Source of the DNA: Omphiscola glabra
Lineage: Eukaryota > Mollusca > Gastropoda > Lymnaeidae
Reading direction: 5' to 3'
NCBI GenBank assembly: GCA_964017045.1
Contig: OZ024795.1
Coordinates: 53,731,350-53,795,349, forward strand
DNA length: 64,000 bases
Shown here piece by piece: positions 1 to 12,700 of the stretch (positions are counted from its first letter, which is position 1; each line of letters begins with the position of its first letter). A model generated the notes under the pieces. That model saw only the letters and a program-made list of their open reading frames with translations. It searched no databases and was not told the DNA's origin. The translations under genes were made by a program, and so were the position numbers.

Positions 1-258
1 ATGCTGTTCATGCATGCTCACATGCCCAGTGATCCATAGTGACAGATCCACTCCATTCTATTAGTTGTCAGATCTCAAATCCCATCTAATAGTGTATGTC
101 AGTCTTTATTTTTTTCCATGGATTTGGTATTTAATCCAAATTATTAATACAATTGAATATTGGTATATTGCAAAAAATTGTCTTTTAGGTAAAGAGACTA
201 ATAGGACACCCTCATGTATTTGCATTGAAATCTAAAAAGCGATACTGGTGTAGTGTAC

Positions 259-3200
259 CTGCTTCCTTGGAGCGACCACAGTAAATGTATACGCTAGATT
301 TTCATCAGATCCTTGTGAAGCTGGGAGCTCTGGAAGATCATCTTTGTCGTAGGTTTGCGAGAGAAATACCCAACATTTTCCAGGATCCATTCCAATAACA
401 TTAACACAAGCATTTTCAATAGACCACTGCAGTAAAGGTTCAAGTGTTTTAGGTAATTCTCTGTATTTGAAAATCAACGAAATTAAAGACTTAATTTAAA
501 GACCAAGTATTCAAGATTTTCAGAAGAATGAGTCAAACGTTATTTTTTAAAACATATTTTTTTTAATTTTTAAGAAATTAATCATTTTTTAAAAGAAAGT
601 TTATGTAGTTTTACATTTATTAACAATTATCCACATTCAATTTAAATTATGCTTTCACTGGTCACAGTTTTACTTACTTTTCATTTGATTTTATTTTGTT
701 CATCTGCTTCTCAAAATTTTCATTCTCTGTACACACTTTAAAGGGAAATTCGTTTTTAATATTGGTCCAAACTTTTGACATTTCTGGTTGTTCACCCAAC
801 AGTCTTTTGTTAACATTAAGGCCACTAACAAGTGGCTGCATATTATTTTTGTTTGTAGTTTCTATGGATTTTGGCAATATCACATTATACTTTGCAGAGG
901 AAGCTCTTTCTTTTTTTTTGTCCAGAGATTCTATGTTAGCTTTGTCTTTCTTATGAGTCAATAGCACTGTCTCTGGTGTGGAAATGTTGGTCATTTCATT
1001 TAAATGTATAACAGAGGGTAAATTGGATAAATTCAACTTTGATTTTGTTTTTTTGCTGAGTTTCAGAGCTGGTGGACACATCTTTGGACTACTTGAAAGT
1101 ACCCTTTCTAATCTTCCTTTCGCACTCTGAGCTCGATTTTGTAATAGAGATAACATGGCATGCTTGCTTTGCACTTCATGTAAAAACTCTTTATTCATAC
1201 CGCTGAGACCAGTTTTTTTATCTTTATCATGTTCAGCGGTCTCAGCCACACATCTCTGAAGGGAGATGTTTGCTGATGAAGGTCGAAATAATGTTCCCCT
1301 ATACATAAAACCTCCTTGAATGCCTTTAGAGTCCCCTGGTGGTGGTTTTGGTTTCATATACTCTGAGAAATAATAGTTATAATAAGCTATTCGTTTTGAT
1401 ACATTAAAATGTTATATAAACTTTTTGATTTTTATAATGAACAACATCAGATTTATTCATAGGTACCAGTATGTTAAATGATATTTAATAATAAAACTTT
1501 AAATGTTCCATGCTTGGTACAAGTTCTGACCATGCTATTACTTTGCAAGTTTAAAATATTTGTTTGGTGAACCTGTACTGTTATTTAATATTGTCTAATA
1601 TGCGATTCACCTGGCTCACACTAGTTTGCAAGAGCCAGTTTATTAAATTTTGCTTAAGCCTTATCTAAAAGAAAAAATGGGATTTGAGTCAGGAAGGGGT
1701 GTAGGGAGAGGCTGAACAGGTTGTTAAATCTTATAATTGGGTTACTAACAAAAAGAAAATGCTAGAAAAAAAACGAATTTACCATATGGGAAAAATCACT
1801 TTGATATTCTGAACAACTGCAGTTTTAATTAGATAATGAATATTATATTTTCAAGTGAATTTTATACTTAATTTCACCTTTCTGAATATTAAAAAAACAA
1901 CTAAAATACTTTCATTACAATCAACATTAGTGTTGTTTCATTACTACGTATGGATAAACATCTTTGAGGCAAATATACTCTAGATTCTACTTATTATGGA
2001 GAACTGAAATATAATATCATTCACAACTACGTTTGGGGATAAATTTCACCTATCAAATATGTGGCTATTCTAAACAAAATTTAGTGAAATTATATTATTA
2101 AAAATAATAAGGTACATATGAGTCATGTCATGACATACATATAACTTTATAACTCTCAAGATTTCTATAAGTTATCAAGAGCACCACTGTCTCTTGATAG
2201 CCTAATCAATCAGTCACAAGCAATAGTACTCAATAGTAGATTTAGCTAGAAAAGATGCCTAGACAGAAATATATATTATAATTATAATATATATCATATT
2301 CATTTTTAAAACTATTATCAGGCTCTTGCATCCCATGCCCCTGGGCATACATGATCATGATATTAGTCATAAATTAAAGTATTTAAAAAAGAACATCAAG
2401 AGCCTTGTCCTTAGCTTTATAGTAGTTGCTCTAGAGTGCCAACTTCTTTTAATCTTAGCCTAACTCATACTAATTACTAACTTTAAACTTTAAATGCAAA
2501 TTTCTAGAACACATCTTCCATAGCCACATCATAAACCAACTTGAACACTACAACATTTTGACCAACCTAAACCATGGTTTCCGCTCTGGATTCTCAACAG
2601 AAACTCAATTAATCATCACCACCAATGACCTCCTTTCCTCCTATGACAAAGGTAACCAGGTCGACATGACAATTCTCGACTTCTACAAGGCCTTCGACAC
2701 TGTTCCACACAGCCTTCTTCAACACAAGCTCCACCACTACGGCATTACCGGCAACATTCACTTCTGGTTCTCAACATTCCTAACACAATGGAGCATGCAA
2801 GTAGTGGTAGATGGCGTCTAATCAGGCAAAGCCACCGTAGACTTAGAGGGTTCTGCAAGGCACAGTGGGCCCCTTTCTCTTTCTCTGTCACATAAACGAC
2901 CTCCCTGATACTGTAAAATCTCAAGTGAGGCTGTTTGCAGATGGCTGTCTTGTCTACAGAGAGATGAACAGCTACGATGACCACAGAAATCTGCGCCACT
3001 GCCCAACCTCCTGCAAACAAAATGCCTATCTTGCACTCATCCATCCACTACTAGAATATGGTGCGATCATCTGGAACCCATATCTAAAGTAAGACGTGGA
3101 CAAGATGTAGCGAATCCAATGTAATGCAGTGCGCTTCAGTGGCCTCTTAAAAAGATTTGACATCCCCTTCCTCAAAGACAGATGAGAAAAGTTCTGCCTA

Positions 3201-3831
3201 AAATTCCTATATAAGTGGTCATGGGGCTAGTGCCAGCCATCAAAGCAAACATGAAGCTCACACCACAGAAGCCAGGTCGCTTAATCAGAGCCAAACGATC
3301 ACTAAACTCTGACTTCACCTCTAACAACCCCATAAGCAATTACATCCCGAACAATAGTAAATTCTTCACTGTGCCTTGGTGTAACACAGTCCAATATAAC
3401 TTATAAGCAATCATATTTCCCATGCATAAATAATCGCTTGGAACCAATTGGACAATGCCGCCGTGGACTTGACGCCAATCAAGAGCTTCAAGGCTGCCCT
3501 GGCATCCGCTAGGAGCCATTAGGATACCAGCATCGCTTCCCCAACCGTTGCACATATGCCAGTACATGGATTCAGCAACGTACCCTACCAGAACCAGAAC
3601 TGAAACTGTGTCTAATCCTGGTAACTGGTACTCCACGGTTCAAACATCTGCAACCTAAAACTATGTCTCACATTTAAGATTGATGAAATCAGAGGTTTTT
3701 TAATAATCATGCAAAATACTGCCAAATTATATAATCTAATATTAATAACTAAAGAAGAAATATTGCATTGGTATATATTAAAATTTACCTTCCATTTGAA
3801 GTTGTAGATCAATTGGCCTCGGGACAGCCAT
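259..3831 (-). CDS. Unrecognised protein, N-terminal three exons (continues beyond the left edge)
   Basis: Three coding exons on the minus strand join in frame: 3831-3789 (ATG in an AACAACATGG context, donor GTAAAT), 1362-678 (acceptor TTTCTCAG, donor GTAAGT) and 460-259 (acceptor AAATACAG, donor GTACAC). They give about 310 residues starting MAVPRPIDLQLQMEEYMKP; the next exon lies off the window. The middle exon is lysine- and serine-rich, low in hydrophobics and looks largely disordered; the third exon is more globular (LPKTLEPLLQW, then GMDPGKCWVFLSQ). There is no signal peptide or membrane segment. I do not recognise the family; a centrosome- or cytoskeleton-type scaffold is only a guess from composition. 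The first intron (1363-3788) carries a LINE relic. The gene faces away from NPLOC4, so the interval between them may hold both promoters. Confidence 0.72.
2500..3655 (+). mobile_element. Decayed non-LTR retrotransposon (reverse transcriptase relic)
   Basis: The plus strand reads as the middle and end of a LINE reverse transcriptase: a GFRSGFSTETQL segment, the metal-binding core LDFYKAFDTVPH, then LRHCPTSCKQN-type thumb sequence, ALIHPLLEYGAIIWNPY, and a C-terminal tail near 3600. Stops and frameshifts interrupt it at several points (for example a TAA right after VVVDGV near 2821), so it is dead. It is truncated at the 5' end, as usual for LINE copies, and belongs to the Jockey/CR1-like group by its motif order. 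It lies in intron 1 of the minus-strand gene, in the opposite orientation to that gene. Confidence 0.8.
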
Positions 3832-4331
3832 GTTGTTTACTATTAACAACCACAAGGAAAATTATATTCCATAGTAGGAGAGCTACCCTACCTTCTGTTT
3901 TCGTGGCTTTACTTTTTTTTAACCACCGCAATATTTATTACGCTTAGTCAAATACTTTTTTTTTTCACAATTAATATGTAAGTTTTTCTCTTTAACAATT
4001 AAATATGTTTGAATTTAATCTCGCCAAGACGGGAGGTGAACGTTACCCAAACATTCATGGCTGAAATTTGCCTCATCACTGGAGAGTGATCTGCTGGTGG
4101 ACGGAAAACATTACTACCAAACTGAGATTGTTTAATCAATTTTAATAATTGCGTGAACCTCTTGTTCCCTGTGGAAATACTATTTTAAAATTATGCCACA
4201 ATTGGTAATTCAATGAATAAGAAAGGAATTAAACTTACCTTTATCGACATTTTGTAGCGTTAACTTTCTTTAACTAACCAAAAAAAATTATATTATTTTT
4301 ATATATATTAATATTAATTAATAACAAATAG

Positions 4332-4779
4332 TTAACCCTTTGAACCCTTGGCTCCTGGGCCTAAAATACCCATGCCCCTGGGGAAAAATGTCCACCCACT
4401 GACACACAAGCAAACAAAATCAAATGATTATAAAATTAAAATAAATTGTATTTATTTCAATCTAATTGTGTCTGTTAGTAGTCCATTAGTATTATAAAAT
4501 TTATAACAGAAATGAAATTGTCTTAGAAATGTTGCAAAATGGCATAGTAAAAGGTCATTTATATGAACCTGATTTTTCATAAAAGCCAAGGCTAGAACTA
4601 GGGGGTAGGCCTTATTTATTTTATTCCCACAGCACACATCGATAGCACTAGAGAAGTTGAAGTCAATCGATCGTTACTATCATTATATATTTGTTTATTT
4701 CAATCCTTTCTTCAAAAGAAAATAATAATTATCTGAATTATTTACATTATCATAAAACTACTCTAGCTTGTGTCCTTTA

Positions 4780-4817
<38 letters not shown>

Positions 4818-5065
4818 ATTTTCATCACCTCTATACATCGAAAAACATTACTAAAACCTAAAATAAACAATGCATACATGGGCGCGGCCATTACTGTGAC
4901 CTTTCGCAAGTCACGTGATAAACCATGAACTCAGTATTTACATCAAATTTTACATACAGACTGCCGATCTATAGTAAGGTATGGGGGACCGATATATCGG
5001 TCTGGCGGGGTGTGGATTTTTAAGGCGCAGACCGATAAAGCGGGATCGCGGGTTCAACGGGTTAA
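4332..5065. mobile_element. Non-autonomous DNA transposon, piggyBac-like (TTAA-flanked), copy 1
   Basis: The element begins TTAACCCTTTGAACCC and ends GGGTTCAACGGGTTAA; the ends are inverted repeats of each other and are bounded by TTAA, the target-site sequence of piggyBac-type elements. There is no transposase ORF inside. A second diverged copy lies at 36546-37198 with the same internal order (CACACAAGCAAAC block, GCACACAT block, a CCATTACTGTGACCTTT block, and an ATATCGGT-GGCGGGGT block near the right end). A T(34)-type homopolymer sits near 4782-4815. Confidence 0.7.
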
Positions 5066-6281
5066 TAATAATAATATTTAAAAAACACTAAATCTAGTAC
5101 CGGGTAAATAAATAGGCTAAAGAATATTACAAAATAATAGGCCTTTGGCCTAATTTTTTTTAAATATACTAAACATCATTTAAGGGCAAGGTCTGATCTA
5201 ATTCTAATTTAAAATTAGTAATCTAGTTCTAGACCTACTAGGTTTATTATTAGTGATTAGTGGCCATCCAAAAATTTCATCATTATGATTATGCCATTTT
5301 GAAACCCAACCCCTGAACTGCCACCTCGCACCTGAGGTTGGGATGTAATTTTAGTAAGCAACTGTTTTTGGGGAGGAGGAAATGTAGGCCCTGGCTTAGC
5401 AAATCAATAAACTCCTCTGGACACTGACCAAAATCAGAATTACATTGACATTGCTGCCAAAATGAATATGGAAGTTTGGTCATTTTTATATTCATTTCAA
5501 AACCCTCCCACCCCCTTACCACATTATTTAAAGTCAACCCACTAACTATAGCGTAGCAACTATAGCTGCTTTGGAATCTGTATAAAAATGATATGTTATT
5601 GCCAATTAATGAGTTTTGAGAAAAAAAATTACTAAATGTTTCAGTAAATTTACTTTAGGTGCACCACTCATTTCCCATGGCAACCATCCTGGTTGCTTTG
5701 ACAGCAGACGTGCCATGGCAACCAAGATGACAGAATGGCGGCTGTAAATACAGTATACATTTAAAAAAAAAAGTATTGCACTTTTCACTTACAGGGTTCT
5801 AGATTATTAGCATTAATCGTCATGATTCTTTATAATACACTTTGTATTGTTGAACATCACAGAAGTAGCACACATTTGTTATTCTTTTTCTTTCCTACAA
5901 GATGCACATTTTATATTTGCAAGCATAGAATCTTGCCTTTCTACAATTTACTACAATTATTTTGAAAATTACTTGGTATTATTCTGTATTGAAACTATTA
6001 GCTATAATTTATTCGTACAATTTTATTTTTGTATTACATCTAGCAGTAACCAGTGTTATTCTTTTCTTATACTATCAGCTTTTACTGGGGAGGTATTGCG
6101 ACAAGGTACAGTTAGCGATTGGCCACAAGGTGTGACACCTGCTGAAGGTTTATGGTGTGGACTGCCGAGGTGTCATTAACATTCTATCCATTTACCTTTT
6201 CCATGTCCAGGCCATCTTCCATTTATCTCTTCTCCTTTTAGTAACTTGAGCACTTTATACCCATTGCCGGATTGCTAGGCC
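5066..6281. other. Intergenic stretch upstream of NPLOC4, no supported gene
   Basis: AT-rich DNA without a convincing exon. It contains short palindromic motifs with CCATGGCAACCA at 5676 and again at 5712. The 5' leader exon of NPLOC4 should lie somewhere between 3832 and 6743, but no candidate first exon with a good donor and matching phase could be fixed. Confidence 0.4.
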
Positions 6282-6613
6282 TATAACAGACCTGTTTACT
6301 CTTGCGATTTTGGCGTACAATGTACGATTTTGAGGTGTATACATTATATCAGACCTGTTTACTCTTACAATTTTGGCGTACAATGTACGATTTTGAGGTG
6401 TATACTTTATATATGCTATATGTTTATTTTTTACTATTAATATAATGTATTAAATGATTTTGTGATGATGTTGTACGATTTTAAGGGTTTGAGGGTAAAC
6501 AGGTCTGTTATATATCCTGTATGTTTATTATTTACTATTAAGATAATGCATTGAATAATTTTGTGATGATATTTTACGATTTTGAGAGTTTGCGGGTAAA
6601 CAGGTCTGCTATA
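6282..6613. mobile_element. Small MITE with terminal inverted repeats
   Basis: The left end TATAACAGACCTGTTTAC is matched by the right end, whose reverse complement is TATAGCAGACCTGTTTACC. The left terminal block is duplicated (again from about 6347) and the right terminal block also occurs twice (about 6486 and 6590), so the element looks like one nested in or duplicated within itself. It is 332 bp with no ORF, and the TA at both edges suggests a TA target site. It lies just upstream of the first recognisable NPLOC4 exon. Confidence 0.7.
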
Positions 6614-6743
6614 ACAGCTTGAGCTTCCTTTTGAACTAGGGTATAGGTGTCACCCATCTTGTTGCTAATTGTAATATAAATTGCCTCCCATCAGTTCATA
6701 CATTATTTTCATTAAAATGTACATACATTTTTTTGTATTTTAC

Positions 6744-9700
6744 ATGTATCAGGTTATTCGTATACAGTCTCCTGAGCATGGGACTAAGCGAATTGATGCA
6801 CAGAGTTCTGAAACTATGACATCATTTCTTGAACGGGTTTGTACCAGAATTAATAAACTATTTGAACAATGCACCTTTAACATCAAATGATTAAATGACA
6901 CTGATATTGTGGGAGATCCTATCAGTTGTTTCACACATATTAAATGTCAAAGGGCTCATTGTAATTTGAATATGCTATTAATCAAATGAACATTTATTTC
7001 AGGTTCAACAGTTATTTTTTCTTGGAGATACAGGATGGGAGCTTTACAAGGAAAGGAATAAAAAAAACTTTCTGCGTGCATCACGCTCGAAAAAACTAAG
7101 TGACTACCAGATTAAGTAAGTACCAAAATCTTTTATGCACCTGCTTATTAATCTGATTAAATGGTATTCAGTTATACACTTAAATAATAGCCTCCTGTAT
7201 TTTATCAAAAGTGGTCTGGCTTATTAAGTTTTTGTAAAAAATTGTAACAACTGCTGCCTTACGATACAACTGCGAAATATTTTTAATCATTTTGTCAACC
7301 ATTTGTTGATTTTGTGTATGCATTTATTTTACTAACAATTCTAAAGAGTAGATCTAATTATTATAATTAAATATTGTATATAGTGTAGAGGGCTTCAAAA
7401 TATCTAGTGTTTTTTTTCTGTTAAAAAACAAAGAATTTTTATTAAAACTCCCAATTTAAATAAATATGTCATTAGTGGAATCTGTTTGACAGATTCAGTA
7501 AGACTCAGTACACATTTTTTCTTGCCCTCAGGCATGGAGACATGCTGTTCATAGAATTCAGCCAGAAAGCAAGGGCAGAGGCAGCAGCGGCTGTAGCTGC
7601 AGCTGATTTCCCAACAAACACATCCAGTGAGACAGGTCTGGCTAGCCTAGTGCCTGATGTTGTGGAAGATGAGGTGGACAGATTATTGAGGGAAGAAGAT
7701 GGAAAAATTTATAGGAACCGAAATGATCAGTTGTAAGTTCTGTGCTGCATTCAAGAGAAGTCAGCCCATTTTTTAAGTCTGTTTGAAATAAGTAAAGCTT
7801 GTAAAGATTTATTTATTTTTAATTTTCTACTTATCATAAAATTCTTGTCACAAATTTTTTACAACTTTCACTAATAGTTAGAACTTGATCACAAATATTA
7901 GTGGCTATAGTTTTGGACTTAACCATGTTTTCCTCTTAACTGCTTCTCAACTAGTGTATTTTATTATTAAGAAGTGGGCCCCAGATATGTAAAGGTTTAT
8001 CTAAACAACTTATGTGTTAACTAAAGATGCTAATCAAAAGCAACAAATGCTATAAAGGAGATTTGATTTGCATGCTGTAATGCATACGTTTTGGGATGCA
8101 TTGAAAAGTGTCTCCAAATATTTACCTTTATTCTTCATATTTTCTTCTTTAATACTTAGGTGTAGGCATGGGCCTCAAGGTAAATGCCTCCATTGTGTTC
8201 CACTCGAGGTATTTATAGTCTTTCAAAATTTATAACAATCAATTTATGTTAAAGCAGTTCCAAAATTATGTTGTTTGTTAATAGGGTGGCCAGATGCCTT
8301 TTTAAAACATACAACACGGCATTCCCTACTCAGGGCCACTGCAAGGAAGTGGGGGATTTGACCGATATTTATTTTTATTATGTTATTTTTTTCTTAGACA
8401 GTCTGCGGAAATACCTGGCTGTCTAGATCAAAACCTGGCAACCCTATCTGTAAAGCAGCTACTTGTTTGAGTTAAACTGGTTTTGTGTACAAATTTTGTC
8501 TTGACCAGTTCTAGGACTTATTTGGCTGTAAAACACTCGGATCAATGTACTATAATAGAAGAAAGATTAAAGTGCTGGTGTTACGTATAAAATATCCCTG
8601 TTTAATTCTTGTTTTTAATACAAATGCCCAACTAATTTGTGCGAGTACAATACAATCTTCTCTTCGGAACAGCCTTATGATCAGGAGTTTCTCAGCAAAT
8701 GTGATCCACCAATAAAGTTCTTGTCTTTCCACTCATACATAAGAAAGCTTACTGGCGGGGTCGACAAGTAAGTCTTTACAGTATGTTTTTCTATCGAGAA
8801 GTTTATCATTGATTTTTAAGTAGTTATTGTGAGAGGAGAAGGCCTTGCATAAGTTAAATGGGCAACGCATGAATTAAATTGGCAACACATGAGTTAAATT
8901 GGCAACACATGAGTTAAATGAGAAATGCATGCTTAGTGAGATTTTAAAAAATGAACAGTAATATTACTGTATATATGATGTAACTTTAGATATTTATCTA
9001 CATTATGGGTTTCAGTTCCCACCAACAAGCATCAAAGAATTTATCAATGAGGAAGCATTACTTTCTTGCCCCAATTAAGCTTTGTCATTGAAAAATGAAT
9101 TGTTAATGGGTTTTGGTTTTAGAAATAAATTATAACTATGAAGAGATAACATTTTTCCTGAAGGCATTATGATCCGTACCTTGAGTTATTTTAAGGTGCG
9201 CATTATGATCCATACCTTGAGTTATTTTAAGGTGCGCATTACGATCCGTACCTTGAGTTATTTTAAGGTGCGCATTATGATCCGTACCTTGAGTTATTTT
9301 AAGGTGCGCATTACGATCCGTACCTTGAGTTATTTTAAGGTGCGCATTATGATCCGTACCTTGAGTTATTTTAAGGTGCGCATTATGATCCGTACCTTGA
9401 GTTATTTTAAGGTGCGCATTATGATCCGTACCTTGAGTTATTTTAAGGTGCGCATTATGATCCGTACCTTGAGTTATTTTAAGGTGCGCATTACGATCCG
9501 TACCTTGAGTTATTTTAAGGTGCGCATTATGATCCGTACCTTGAGTTATTTTAAGGTGCGCATTATGATCCGTACCTTGAGTTATTTTAAGGTGCGCATT
9601 ATGATCCGTACCTTGAGTTATTTTAAGGTGCACATTATGACCCGTACCTTGAGTTATTTTAAGGTGCGCATCAGATGGTGTTGGTTGCAGCTTTAAAAAA

Positions 9701-12700
9701 AAAAAAGATCTACTACATGAAAAAAGTAATTTAAAATTTATATTATTTTCATTTGTCATACAGGGGGAAATTTGTGAACCTGGAAAACTTGAGTTGTAAA
9801 ATAAAGCCAGGCTGCAAAGAACATCCACCTTGGCCGGGTGGTATTTGTACTAAGTGTCAACCAAGTGCAGTGACTTTAAATAGGCAGGTAAGACGGTACA
9901 AATAATGTTCATGTGCTTCTTAGGAAATGCATTCAGCACGATGGTTATAGTTGATGAGTTTAATTATGATGCCTGTGTTAGATTATGTTTTTCTAGAAAA
10001 AAAATACCTAGCAGCCTGGGTCTTTGTATTGTAACAATTAATTATACCGGGTACTGCTAAAACTTAAATAAGCTAGATATAAGTGAGTGTTGAGTCAATG
10101 TTTTTTTATTCACGATAAAAGTTTCTGTTATTCATGCAAAGAATTCTACTAGTCATAAATTGTCCCATGACCTATGTTAACCTTTATTAGCATATTCAAA
10201 GACTTCAACTGGTGCTTTAAGATAATAGATATACTTTCATTATATTTGTTCATTAAAAAAAACTTTTCACGTTAGATCTATAAGTGTAACAAACTGCAAC
10301 TCACTTGATGTGTATACATGAAAAAATGTTGACATGTTCAAATGAACCAAATTACTTTTTGTTTTTTTATATAATAGGGTCTTCTATTTTCTATGAGAAT
10401 CTTTGTGACACTTTCCCCACAGGAATACAGGCACGTTGACAACATTATGTTTGAAAATCTTTGTGACACTTTCCCCACAGGAATACAGGCACGTTGACAA
10501 CATTATGTTTGAAAATCTTTGTGACACTTTCCCCACAGGAATACAGGCACGTTGACAACATTATGTTTGAAAATCTTTGTGACACTTTCCCCACAGGAAT
10601 ACAGGCACGTTGACAACATTATGTTTGAAAATCTTTGTGACACTTTCCCCACAGGAATACAGGCACGTTGACAACATTATGTTTGAAAATCTTTGTGACA
10701 CTTTCCCCACAGGAATACAGGCACGTTGACAACATTATGTTTGAAAATCCAGCAGTCGCTGACAGGTTTCTTAATTACTGGCGCTTCTCAGGATGCCAAC
10801 GCCTCGGTATTTTATTTGGTCGCTATGAGATGTTTAAAGATGTACCTCTGGGTATCAGAGCCAGAGTGGCAGCCATTTATGAACCGCCACAGGTAACCCA
10901 CCAAACTTTCAGACTCATTTAATGTTTTAACACTCCAACCAGTTGCATTTGTTCTATAGGAAAAATAATATATATAACCAGTAATATAGGAATACCTCTA
11001 GTGTTGGCAGCATGCTGGAAACACTGGGCTGGTCACTATTGGAGGAAGGACGACGACTATCCAGGCTCCGCATGATTTACAAGATAAATAATGGGCTAGT
11101 CCACTGCTCTGGCATTAAACAGAAACTCGTCCCTCTCCACCATAGACAGCGACGAGGCCATGACATGCAGTGCCGGCTCATATCAGCGAGAAGCCAGTAT
11201 AGGAACTGCTCATTCCTGCCAAAGACAATCAGGGACTGGAACAAGCTTTCAAAAGGAACAGTTGAGGCGACAACACTTGACTCATTTGCGTCTATTGCCT
11301 CAAGCCTTCCAACCCCCAGTGCATGATACCCTCATTAAGTAACTCTTGCAACCAATGATATTATCCTCATCAACACCAGGCACAGAAACATTGCAAATCC
11401 CCTCTACATTCATAGGAGCCAGAATGATCAATAAATTGATCGTGGGCCCTTAATATATAGAAGAAGAAAGAACTTATAGAGATTGAAGTCCTCATATGTT
11501 GACATAATCTGATAGAACCTCTGGAAGAATTTATGGCTTACAAATCTTAGGATATTTTAGGTTAATGTAGAGATCCCCTTTGCCAAAACTTTTAATATGT
11601 TAGTAAAATCTGGTTGCACTTCTGCCATAGTCTCTACATCGCTATTGATGCAATGTGTTTTAAGATATTGAGATTAAGATATTGCAAAATGTCTTTCTTA
11701 AAATAATAATCATTATAAATTAATGCCAATATAATTTAATCTTGACTAAAGTGTCTCTTAATCTTATTTTTGCTAAATAATCAAGAATTCTGTACTCGTA
11801 TACAGATAATATATAAATCCCCCTGCCGCATTTCTAAGATTGTAATGATTTTTGTCAGGTTTAGTAAACCAAAAACTAATTTCACTTTTAAATGACATGA
11901 TTTCAGGGCATTCTAAATGTGTGTTTATGAAAATACGTACATACTGACTTGTAGCTTTTTTCTGCTATTTACTCAGCAAACAACAGTAAATAAAATTGAA
12001 CTTAAACCAGACCCAAAAGAAGCCCTTGTGGTGGCTGCTGCTGAAAAGATGGGATTGAGACCAGTGGGTTGGATATTTACAGACCTTGTAGCTGATGATC
12101 TGTCAAAGGGAACTGTCAAGAACTTCAGAGGCAATATCGTGAGTAAATACTATTGATGCAATATCGTGAGTAAATACTATTGAGTCGAGCGTTTTTTTTA
12201 ATACTTAACCCTATAACTGTCATAATGGCAGATTATCGGTCGTTATACCCCTTTCTGTGGTGTCACAGCCGATAGCAAAATTTTCATTAAAAATGTGAAT
12301 GATTTCATGTATATTATTTAAGGGGAAATCACTCTGTATAACTGACTTTGCTTCCTATTTCCGCTACTATCTTTGTGTAAATTTGCTTTTATTAGGGATT
12401 TTTGTGTGATTAATCAGGTGTAAAATTTTCTCAATTTTTTTTACTGCCATAATGTCTGATGCCGGCAAGAGTGCCCCTCTAGATTTCAAAATCAACACAG
12501 AATTTCTTTATTGGTATTATTTGAAATGTATTAAAATGAAAGCTATGATTTCAGAGATATTCATGTGCTAGTAATGGCAATATTAGCTCTAACGGTGATG
12601 GCCATATAAGAGTCAGATATTAACAATTTTATCCCTGTGCTTAGTTGTATTGTTACAGACTAATTCGTTTGGGAAAGGGTGGAAATTGAACAGAGAAAGA

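Noticed and set aside
4058..4105. ATGGCTGAAATT as a start of NPLOC4 (similar to MAES in human)
   Set aside because: No usable donor follows and the frame stops after ten codons.
5670..5735. Candidate first exon of NPLOC4 at ATGGCAACCATCCTG
   Set aside because: Would need the poor donor GTTGCT and gives no conserved N-terminal residues.
9136..9828. 230-codon minus ORF and 175-codon plus ORF over the 36-bp array
   Set aside because: Both are by-products of a stop-free repeat inside an NPLOC4 intron.
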